Assembly (NCBI GenBank): GCA_028023455.1
Contig: JAQFVV010000030.1
Span: forward strand, 6,528,501 to 6,592,500
DNA length: 64,000 nt
Direction: 5' to 3'
Origin: Epiperipatus broadwayi
Taxonomy: Eukaryota > Onychophora > Udeonychophora > Euonychophora > Peripatidae
Within the stretch, counting starts at the first letter, position 1. Each line of letters opens with the position of its first letter. The notes below the pieces were generated by a model. The model saw nothing but the letters and a program-made list of their open reading frames with translations, was not told where the DNA came from and searched no databases. The position numbers and the translations under genes are program-made. Below are positions 38,126 through 48,289 of this stretch, in pieces.

Positions 38126-38234
38126 AGAGAAGTAACTGTTGTTATATATATTAAGAAAAATGGATACTGCTTGAAAGAATAGTAAATCATTGGAAAAATG
38201 GATATCAAATATGAAGAGAGGGAATGATAAAGAA

Positions 38235-38830
38235 ATTGCTGGTTTAGCATGAAATATGGTTATTGAAGATCATTTATCTTTTTCATATATATGTGATCAT
38301 CTGTATCAGTTGTATGAGATAGAGTGGATAACTGAAGGCAATATGATAGTCTCTGTTCAAATATGAGCACAGACTTTCACACGAACTACCATTCTCCACT
38401 CTATCTCATAACACTGATACACTTGAACACACATATATCGAAAAGATAAATAATAACCAATATACATTTTTCATGTTAAACCAGCAATCATCAATTGGTC
38501 CAGATTATCATCTCTACACATATATGCAATAAGTGCTCAGATATATATTAAGATAGCCAATCTTTATATTTTAATGGACAGGTTTCAGTCCACTTCACAT
38601 TTTAACTCTTCAACCGTCCATCCAATTGAATATCTGACGATGGAATGCTCAAAGGCCACCCTGAGGCTGAGATTATTGTCACACTCATGTTGATCTAATG
38701 TCAATCTGACCCCTCATATCCAGGACATAATCCATTTAATACATATACGAGGGATGTACAGACATCTCTACTATGTAATAACTGAAATACAGACTTATTA
38801 TATACCTATATCAATATATGTAATATATAG
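38235..38830. mobile_element. Foldback element arms (19270 family)
   Basis: First a distal right arm (CTGGTTTAGCATGAAATA...GAGATAGAGTGGA). Then a left arm reading the other way (CTCTATCTCATAACACTGAT, CCAGCAATCATCAATTGGTC, TTTTAATGGACAGG) and an inner region with CTGAGGCTGAGATTATTGTC. The order suggests the end of one copy joined to the start of another. The inner part matches the complement of 59880-60070. Confidence 0.7.
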
Positions 38831-39400
38831 GATATATGATTAAGTAAAATGAATGTTAAAAGGGGTGATTGATAGATATAAGAGTCATATGATTGAATTA
38901 GAAAAGTATATATTTTGAAAAAGTCCTAATATAGGATGAAAACCAGTTCAATAAAAAATATATTTTTTTAAATAGTTGTTTAATTTCAATAGTGAGGGAT
39001 CATTATCTTTAGCCAAGTATGTTGTTTCAATATTAAATATTATCTTCAATTGGAATTTATCTAACCAACATTCGTTTTTTAGGGCCATTTCATTTCAGAT
39101 AAGTTAATTTTTTTTTTTTTTAAGAAAGTATTTTAATTTGTTCATCTTGATTTTAGAAAAAAAGATAATTCTTTATCATATTTGATATTTAATTTATGTT
39201 CTAATTTAGCACATATTTAGCATATATAAATACAGAAATTGACGAATAAGATTTTGTTATACTAGTTTAAACATTAGTTTATTTTTGTTTTTCTCATACA
39301 TAAATTTTGATGATGTTGTTATAAGCTCTTTAATTGACCAAAAAAAAAATAAAGACAGATGTCACATGACTTAACTTAATAAACTTGTATTTACAAATAT
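38831..39400. other. AT-rich intergenic stretch
   Basis: Nothing recognised. Confidence 0.4.
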
Positions 39401-39570
39401 TATATATAGAGCTCACAAAATAAGCTCTTAACAAGCTTTGAGAATATCCTCAACCCCAGACCGTTTTATGCTTCCTGGCACTTCCCTGACAATGCCAGAA
39501 GCAGAAAACAGTCTGGGGTTGAGGATATTTTCAAAACTTGTTAAGAGCTTATTTTGTGAGCTCTATATAT
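39401..39570. mobile_element. Palindromic element (AGAGCTCACAAAATAAGCTC arms)
   Basis: Arms of about 70 bp (AGAGCTCACAAAATAAGCTC...CAACCCCAGAC) are mirrored almost perfectly around GGCACTTCCCTGACAATGCC. Flanked by TATATATA on both sides. MITE-like, no coding capacity. Confidence 0.75.
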
Positions 39571-40415
39571 AAGCTCTTTAATTATCTTAATACTGCTTTA
39601 TTCAGTGCATTATTTTGATGTCGCAAAGATTTGACAATTTTCTATAAAATAGTTTCAAAAAACTTTGTTCTAGCCTTAAAAATAGTAATATTTTTATGGA
39701 CATTCTAAGTAGTTTTATAAAAGTTTCTATTATCTTGAGAATATATAATTAAAAACTCTTCTAACAAGTTAGTAAATTAATATTAACAACATTGTATTCT
39801 ACAAACATAATATATATTTATATTTTAATTAAATTAATAATAAAATCAATAGTAACAAAATTTTATTCCAAAATTTAAGATTTCCATTGGCTCAGTCATT
39901 AAGGAATTTTCTTGGGAAGTATAAGGATGTGAATTTGATTCTAAATGGAACTGGATATTTTTTCATTATTAATTCAAAAATGCGGACATATTGACAGCAA
40001 CACAGACAGTACAGGTTAATATAAAAGCATTTAATAATCAAGTATTTATAATAAGAGTGATTCAGTAAAAAATAAATAAATAATATGATAAAGATATGAA
40101 ATGAATCACTAATTTTAATAAACAATTTTGAGATTTGCAAGGTCTTAAATGTAAATTTAATACTATGCTAATCAGGTCAAAATAATTCAAAATTTTGAAG
40201 ACATGAAGTTGATATGTTTTATTTATTTTTTGACTGATTGATAAATAAATAATATTTGTAAATGAATAAGAAAATTAATGAAAGTATCAAATCTGATTGA
40301 TAACAAATATTATGTTAGTAAAAGTATTTTGAGACACAAATTTGAAATAAGTTAAATATGTAATCATATTCTTATTTTCCTCCTTTTACTTTCCTTGCAT
40401 TTCTTCATATATTCA
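39571..40415. other. AT-rich intergenic stretch
   Basis: No gene. A tRNA-like trace (TTGGCTCAGTCATTAAGG, later GAATTTGATTC) at 39888-39942 is too weak to call a SINE. Confidence 0.4.
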
Positions 40416-40427
40416 TATATATTGCTT

Positions 40428-40574
40428 ACAATAACTTCCCTCATATACACTTTAATGCAAATTTTTTTTAATGATTTGCTCTGATGAAGACTACAGGACA
40501 GTCAAAACTGTCAGGAAAATAAAGGAATCATTAAAAAAAATTTGCATTAAAGTGTATATGAGGGGAGTTATTGT
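40428..40574. mobile_element. Palindromic element with hammerhead-like centre
   Basis: Arms AATAACTTCCCTCATATACA...AATGATT and their complement enclose CTCTGATGAAGACTACAGGA then CAGTCAAAACTGTC. CTGATGA (40481-40487), a GACT/AGTC stem, and AAAA where GAAA is expected resemble a hammerhead core with its first G mutated. A half copy lies at 60960-61110. Confidence 0.6.
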
Positions 40575-40590
40575 ACATAATATATATGAA

Positions 40591-42330
40591 ATATGTAATC
40601 AATATTATTTATTCATACATGAATAAATAAAAGCATAATAAACAATATCTGAAATATTTAGTTTCCCAATACACTATTTATTTATGAATCTTAATAATAA
40701 ATGAATACTCTCACCTCCAACACAAGATAAGGTCTTTGTGAAAGAATAGAATGAATCCACCTATTCTTTCAACCCAAATGCTTAAGTATGGGCAAATCTT
40801 AAGTATTGGAAATGAAAGCATGAAGATATTAACCAATCACTTTAAATTACTTTTACTATGTCTGAATGAATGACACCTGCAAAATTTATATTATCTTGAA
40901 AAGCTGATCATTAGTTTATTAAAATTCATAAACATCACACGCTATATAAAAATAAATAACTCATTTCTATTTATTTATGTAAATAAAGATTTTTATGTCA
41001 AGTATATTTTATTTTTACTTTATATGGACATTCTTTATATTGATATCTATTTGCTACTAGTAGGTTTAAAAATAGCTTTGATCCTTATCAAATGCATAAT
41101 ATCTCATAGTGTTCTTCAATAGTGAAACTTGATTATATTAGATATTTCATAATTGATATGAAGTATGTTAATGTAAAATAATTTTTTATTCTTAAAATTT
41201 AATCATTGTCTTTTTTTAAAAAAAAAAATTTGTTGTTTAAAATTTTAAAAATGTAATTTTACATTTACATGATTAAATGTATAACATCTTTATTGAATAG
41301 TAAGATTTATTAATTAATTATAAAACAAATTATTTGATAAGATTCTTTTTTATTATTAACAAAGTGATACAAGTAATTATTTATAAATAAAGATTAAAAA
41401 AAAAAGGTTTTTAATTCAGTGATTTCTTATTATCAAAAATATTAATCATATTACTTATTAAAATATTAATGAATATAAATCAGTTAAGAAGGAAATCAGA
41501 TGAAATTTTGTTGATGTATATTATATAACTCAGTAAAAGATTGTACATTTTGTAAACATAAAGTTTACAAATGAATATGATGTATTTGGGATATTATATA
41601 TCATATGAAGTGTACCAATGTAAAATATATTCTTTTCATGAATATAACCTGAATTTGAACATAGGTTAAGTAAACTTAAAAATCTTTGAAGCAGGCTTTT
41701 TAGATATTTAGACCATATTCATTTATTTGTTAATAAATAGATATCTAACTATTCTTAGTTAAAAGATAAAACAAGTTGAAAAATTATTCAAATTCTCATC
41801 ACCTAAAAGTTGGAAAGCTATAATCCTTAAAAGAATGCAAAAGACTCTATTGTCTTCTTCTATACTTTAAAGTTTATGTTTAAATATAACACTTATATTT
41901 AAAAATAAAATATCTGTTTATTGTGCTGCAATTCCAGATAAATTTTACTATCATTGTTTTTTGTAGAAAATTGGTTCCTTTTTAAAGCAATTTGATATTC
42001 TGTGTTTTTTTTTAATCCTAGTTAATTACAAATAATAGAATATGTGTCTTTGTAAATTTCAGTTATTTATTACAAACATTCATGAAGTGTAATCATATTT
42101 TTAACATTAATATCTTAATTCTGAATACAACAAATAATGATTATATAAATGTGTGATGAGAATTTTAGTACTGAATGTTTTCACATAAAATTGCATCATA
42201 ATACTTGATAAATATTTAAAAATATGTATATTGTTTTTACATATTTTATGAAAGTATTTAAAAAAATTAAATTGTAAACAATAATCTGTCCTCCATCAGA
42301 GGGTGCCATTAGACCTTTAGCCTAGAATAT
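40591..42330. other. AT-rich intergenic stretch
   Basis: About 1.7 kb of very A+T-rich sequence without long frames or repeats I can name. Confidence 0.45.
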
Positions 42331-42332
42331 TA

Positions 42333-44135
42333 TATATGGTGGCTGGAAGAGTTGCAATATGGATGGAAGAGACTAATGTAGTGAGGGAAATGAAAGGAGG
42401 TTTTAGATCAGATAGGCATATAGGAGATAGTTTATTTGTAGTTACACAACTTATGGTTATGAGTAGGAATTCAGGTAAACAGTTATATATGAGTTTTATA
42501 GATATAGAAAAGGCACATGATAGAGTAAATAGAAATAGATTATGGGCAAGTTTAGCAAATTTGGGAATGGATGAAGTTTTAGTGGATATTATTAAGAAAT
42601 TATATGAAAATAATTACTTTAAGTTTCAATTAGGGGATATAGAATCAGTTAAAGTTAAAAATGGGGTGGGACTAAGGCAAGGATGCCCTATGTCACCTAT
42701 TTTGTTTTTGTTGTATTTGAGTGAAATGAATTGAGCAATAGAAAGACTAGGAAGATGGATAGAGATACCATTAATAAGTGGCAAGGGAGTATATACTTTG
42801 TCAGATCTTTTTTTTGCAGATGATGTCTTTTTGTGTGCAGAAAGAAGAGAAGATATGGAAGCTATGCTGATGACATGTGCAAGGGTGGGTAAAGAGCTGG
42901 GGATTAAATTTAGTGAAGCAAAATCAAATATAATGATGGTTAATACTGGGCAAAGAGAAGATGTAGAATTTTTATTGAGGGATATAAAGTTAAGTGTGGT
43001 GAATAGATATAGTTATTTGGGAATCATCTTAAGTAATCAGAAAAATTGTTTGGATGAATTGGAGAAAAAATTGATAAATGAAGAAAAGAAAAGAAAGGGA
43101 TTGATAAAAAAATTAACAGTGTTTTCATATAATAAATATGATGTAGCTAGAATTATATGGAAGGGAGTGGCAGTAGAAGGTTAACATATGGTAATGATGC
43201 ATTATGTGTTAATAAATGGGTATTAGATTACTTAGAAAAAGTACAAAGAGAAGTAGGAAGACATGCATTAGATGCAGATGTGTGGACAGCAAAGGAGGCA
43301 ATTCAAGAATAAATAGGATGGTCAAGTTATTATATGAGAGATAAAAAAGTAAAATGAAAATGTTTGGTAGGTTGCAGTTTATGGATAATAAAAGAATAGC
43401 CAAAATAGTATTTAATTGGGTTATGAGTAAAGGGCAGGCATCAAGATGGGTGAGAAAGATAATTCAGTATGCAAAAGATTTGGATAAAGAATTTATATCA
43501 GTATACTTGTACAAAAGGTGGGATGATTGTGTTAGGAGGATTGTTGAATGTTATAGTGGTAAGGAATGGAATAAAAATAGATGCATTAATAAAGAATAGG
43601 GAGTTGGAGAGATGGAGAACTAGTATGGAGAGTAAAAAGAGTTTAAATATATATAGACATTGGCTGAGTGTTAATTTATGATAATAGCAAAGAAAGTAAT
43701 TTATTGTCTAAGGCTTGAACAGGATCTTTAGCAACAAGAGCATATACATGTAAATGGAAAAATACAGGTGACTTAGTCTGCAAATTGTGTAAGGAAGGCA
43801 TAGAAAATATTAGGCATCTATTAATTAAATGTAAATGCTTGAAAGCAGAAAGGATAGAAATAATGAAGTTATGAAAGAATAAATATGAATAAAGTGTTTA
43901 ATACAGAAAGTGGATTATTGGTTTTCATGCTGGGTTTGGGAGAAGAAAAGGGGAGATTTAGATATAAAGGCTACAGAGTTGACAAAGATTATGTTGTGCA
44001 AATGGAATGGAGCAGATTATGGGAAAACTTAAGGTGGAGAATGGAAAGGAAAAGTAAAGTGACTAACATGTTTCTCTGGGCATATTACTGAGAGATTGCT
44101 GATTCCATCTAAGGAGAAGTCATAGTGCATCACAT
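42333..44135 (+). pseudogene. Non-LTR retrotransposon (LINE), 5'-truncated, copy 2
   Basis: Same family as 32513-34760, on the opposite strand. It begins inside RT (GGFRSDRHIGD, SFIDIEKAHDRVNR, GVGLRQGCPMSPILF). The frame from 42336 meets TGA at 42732-42734, then continues in the same frame with intact LFFADDVFLCAE (Met at 42798) and RYSYLGIILSNQKNC. A frameshift near 43178 follows, then decayed segments and a CKLCKEGIENIRHL-type zinc-knuckle near 43780. It ends in CATCACATCACA at about 44124-44135. The endonuclease and RT start are missing. Catalytic FADD is retained here but lost in copy 1. Confidence 0.82.
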
Positions 44136-45007
44136 CACAATATTTATAATTTGCTGATGAGGAATTAATTACCAGTGCCTATCACAGCTGTCTCATCATA
44201 TATATAACTGTTATTGCCACTAGACTAGGGAGAGTAGAAATTCTTTTCAAAATAAACAATTGGCAGGGCAGACAACTGTAAACAAAATTCCAGACAAATC
44301 TAACAATTAACAATAATATTTATTAGCAATGACATAACAAGTTTACATTATTGGTAAGGTTTACACACTAGATATATAATTAGAATAGGGTTTGAATGAC
44401 TATTAACCCTTTTATAGTAATTGAGTAATGTAACTGACATCTGATAATTTATTATATTATTCTTTATCCTCGATATTAACTTTAGTCCCCTTTATAGTAA
44501 TGCAATTTTCATAGACTTGATGATTTATAGATGTGCATGTATATATTTGCAATAATATTAATCTGTAATCAAAAATCAGCAGGCTTAATTAGTAGTCAGG
44601 CTCACACATGCTGACATCACTAAACAAAGCTCATATGTGGTGCATAAGATCCTAACCATGAAAAGAAATATATGGAGAACAAATAATAAAAGGTCCATAG
44701 ATAACTCATGTTAAAGAGCAAAATATATAATAAAACATGGGAAGAAACACTTTACCTTAAGACAAAAATGAATAAGAATCACCAATTTCAAGTGATAAAT
44801 AAACATGGGTTTGAACTGTTAAAAATAACTTATAGAAATGAGCATGGGCAGAAAAATTCACTATACTTAATGCAAAATTTCAAAATTTGCCTATATATAG
44901 TGGTAAGCAAAGACATAAATCAAAGGGCCAAACATAAATAAAACTTTGCATGATATCTATAAGGGTTAATTTGATATAGGCATATACTCACGAGCAAAAT
45001 TTTATCT

Positions 45008-45015
<8 letters not shown>
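44136..45015. other. AT-rich intergenic stretch
   Basis: No gene recognised. The 77-codon frame at 44708-44941 is Lys- and Asn-rich and lacks a domain. Confidence 0.4.
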
Positions 45016-45040
<25 letters not shown>

Positions 45041-45043
<3 letters not shown>

Positions 45044-46680
45044 ACCAGGTTCGATCCACAGATGATCTTACTTACACTGCAAATGTTTTGGCTGGTTACA
45101 AACTTCTTTTAATCTTATTTAATTATAAATATTACGTGAACGAACTGGCACGTTCGAGCAAAGTGGGAAATATTATTGATAGCTTTAACTGTCAACAATA
45201 CCCAGGATCATATTGTGGCCCACCCTGGCTGCTAGATTCAAACCCCTACTATCCAAACACTTTATTTATTTCAGAGTAAACCCCGGGCACCAGCTAGTCT
45301 AAGGCTAACATGTTTGGACAGTAGGCTCATAATCCAGTGCTCGAAAAATCCCTTAACTAGCTCAGTCTATTTTTAATCAATAATAAAATATAGTTTCAAG
45401 TAGTAGTTAAAAGAATTGATAAAAGATTGGTAAAAAGAATTGACTGACAAAAATAGTGCTTAAGTTTAAAGACAATTTATTTAATTAACATTTATACTCT
45501 AAATATTTTTACAAATCTTATTTACTAACATAATACTGGTATTTAAATATAATGGTCATGCACATATTAATTCACACACTGACATATATAATAAAGCACT
45601 AAGGAATATAAAACACATATATCTTGAACACACAAATTAATAGTTCATTTTTTGTGTGCTATAGAGTTCATATAATTTGACTCTTGGAGAATTCGCACAA
45701 ATGCGATGGCTACTTTAGAATGAATATAAGAAAAATGTTTACCTAGGATTTTGAAATGGGTATACTGCTTGTTGTTTGCTGCTTCTAATAAAGTATATCT
45801 AACCGGTTAGATTTGAAGTTTCTTGAGGAGGTTTCTTTCTTATTCATCGGTATTATTACTGGAGACAGTTAAACATTGATGGAGGATTTCTAAGCTGTTA
45901 TGCAGACATTATTTCACGGGCATATTTTGCTAATCTTATTGGACCAAGAGCTGAAGTAAGATCGTATGTTCCCAAAAGCTGCTCAGCACTGCATTTTTGT
46001 TTCTGGATACATAATAAACTGAACTGTTATCTGAACTGACTGTTATTTCTGATGCAATTAACTAGACTAAAATGTCCGATAAAAACTTGGCTATTTATAT
46101 ATGATGTGGGTTTTCATTTTGATATCCTCCGGCAATATCTGTTGTTGAAATTCCTTTGATAATCTCATGTTTTTGAAGATCGTTTAATTAGTAGTAGCCA
46201 TGCAAATGTGTTGTTTTATATTTTTAATTAATAGCCACCGCTGTGTTTTTAAATATATTTTTTTAACTTTCATTTATTTTTCAATATAATTTTAACACGC
46301 ACATATACACGCATTTATTATATATTTTATTAACATGCTTACATTTACGCACATGTATAATTTATTCTAATAAACTCGAATGAAAAGAGATTTATATTTT
46401 AACTTTTAATTTATAATAATAAAAACTCTTTAACTTCTTTGATGAACTCTTAGTCCTTTCTATAGGAAAACTCCCCCTCCCCTCTTTTAATTAATTAATT
46501 GTAACTTTTATTTCAACAACACTTAGACTTTTAATTTTATGTTTACGAAAACAAACTGCATTTTGTTTAATAAAGAAACTTTAGATTTTTATAACTTATT
46601 TATTGATTTGTTGATTTCTTATTTTAATAATTTTTTTAGATAAAATTATTTTATATATGTGCCAATATGATCTTGGTACA
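45041..46680. mobile_element. Probable solo LTR
   Basis: Begins TGTACCAGGTTCGATCC and ends GATCTTGGTACA, with TG...CA boundaries and inverted ends TGTACCA/TGGTACA. It is flanked by TA repeats on both sides, as are the other two LTR families. No coding domain. The strand cannot be fixed: the TGGTACA end resembles the GGTACA and GGTTACA 3' ends of the other LTRs, suggesting plus. Alternatively it is an inverted-repeat DNA element. Confidence 0.55.
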
Positions 46681-46700
46681 ATATATATATATATATATAT
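46681..46700. repeat. (TA)n
   Basis: A TA run between the probable LTR and the hairpin element. Confidence 0.9.
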
Positions 46701-46980
46701 GATCAATAGATGGTGTTTTACCAATGCTGAGTTTGAAGACATTCCGTGTCTAAAAGTTTCACACTTGCAAGCTGAATAGAAATTGTTTCATAAACGCTCA
46801 GAGTTGGTGTTTAGATATAGTTTCTTTTTTCCCTATCCTTCACTGATGATAGCAAATCAGCTTGAAATCATGATCTGAGGGTGGAACTAATGGAAGAGAT
46901 AGTGAATGCTTGCTCCGATGTTTATGTAAACAAACATATGCTTTGACAGTGTTTTTGGTAAAACACCATCTATTGATCAT
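46699..46980. mobile_element. Hairpin element with GATCAATAGATG ends
   Basis: Inverted ends ATGATCAATAGATGGTGTTT and AAACACCATCTATTGATCAT extend about 24 bp (through TTACC). It resembles the 2119-2239 hairpin in its ends and in a shared TTTGTTTACATAAA inner motif, so both belong to one MITE superfamily. Confidence 0.75.
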
Positions 46981-47126
46981 AAATACAAGTGTTGGCAAGT
47001 TTAACTTGCTTTTTGTTTTTCATAAATGTACCTTTGAAGTTTTCTTGCAATGATATATATTGCAGAGGCTTCTACTATGTGGTGAAACTGAACTGATATC
47101 AGACCCATATAGCTATCTGGCTTGCT

Positions 47127-47426
47127 ATGCTGAGTTTGAAGACATTACGTGTCTAAAAGATTCATGCTTGCAAGCTGAATAGAAATTGTTTCATAAATGC
47201 TCAAAGTTGGTGTTTAGATATAGTTTCTTTTTTCCTATCCTTCACTGATGATAGCAAATCAGCTTGAAATCATGATCTGAGGGTGGAACTAATGGAAGAG
47301 ATAGTGAATGCTTGCTCTGATGTTTATGTAAACAAACATACGCTTTGACAGGGTTTTTGGTAAAACACCTTCTATTGATCATAAATACAAGCGTTGGCAA
47401 GTTTAACTTGCTTTTTGTTTTTCATA
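47127..47426. mobile_element. Direct duplicate of the hairpin element, left end lost
   Basis: ATGCTGAGTTTGAAGACATT through TTCTATTGATCATAAATACA and on to CTTTTTGTTTTTCAT repeats 46724-47022 with scattered changes. It lacks the left inverted end. The extra downstream ~40 bases are also shared, so this is a segmental duplication, not a fresh insertion. Confidence 0.75.
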
Positions 47427-47985
47427 TATATATAAATCAAGAATAAATATGTAATTACAGTTTTATAAGTTCTAAGATATTATTAACTATCCAAAATATA
47501 TAGAAAAAATTGATCTAGATTTCTTTTAAACTTAGTTGTTCTTTCTTCCAAATGCTTATCAAAATAACTTAGATTGTCTAAACAGTTGTGAAAGTGGAGG
47601 GAATATAAACTTGCTTTAAGTTTCTTTTAAAACTTTTAAAATTTTACAAGGTGAATAAGAAAAAAAAAACTATAAAAACTATTGTGGTCTATTGAAATTA
47701 ACTATCAACTGTCAAATTTAAAAAAGATTAAAGGGTTCTAAACAAAGCATTACTAACACAATTATAATATGTCATATATAAAAATAAAAAATATAAAATC
47801 AATAAACACAGAAATATAAAATTACACCCTTACATATATTACTGGCTTACTGGTATATCTTAATAATAATAGTTCATATGAAAAGTTTTATCCTCAATTC
47901 AGAGAGAAGTAGGTAAAGAGCTATTATTTTCTGGAAACATTGATATTATATAAATGTGTGTATGGCTGCAGAAAGGAGTTTGCTA
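47427..47985. other. AT-rich intergenic stretch
   Basis: Nothing recognised. Confidence 0.4.
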
Positions 47986-47989
47986 TTAA

Positions 47990-48289
47990 CTGAAAGGAGA
48001 CCCTTTGATTCCTCTTGGAGGCCTTAAAGGAACCGAGCAGGGCAAATTCCTAATGTCCACTCCATACGTTCTTGTCGCTGCAGCTGTTATTACTATGTGA
48101 TTATTCATATAGTATACAAACATGGATGGGCTGCTCACCATCACGCATTAGCCAGTGTGGTGAGTTTATTGGCTTTTTACCTCTGAGTTTAAGATCAAGA
48201 AACACCATGGTCTTTCTTCTCAGTGCCTGATAAGGCAGAATAAATGTTTGTGTAAATGATAAATATTTTTCCAATACATATATACAATT
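47990..48289 (+). other. Probable 5' untranslated region of RTE LINE
   Basis: Sequence complexity rises here relative to the AT-rich flank (GGAGACCCTTTGATTCC, CTTGTCGCTGCAGCTG, GGATGGGCTGCTCACC). It leads directly into the RTE frame. The exact 5' end is not determined. Confidence 0.45.

Noticed and set aside
39888-39942. tRNA-like trace
   Set aside because: Only partial A-box and B-box similarity and no tail; too weak to annotate as a SINE.
45040-45279. 79-codon frame with mixed composition
   Set aside because: Starts at the edge of the probable solo LTR and has no domain; may be chance.
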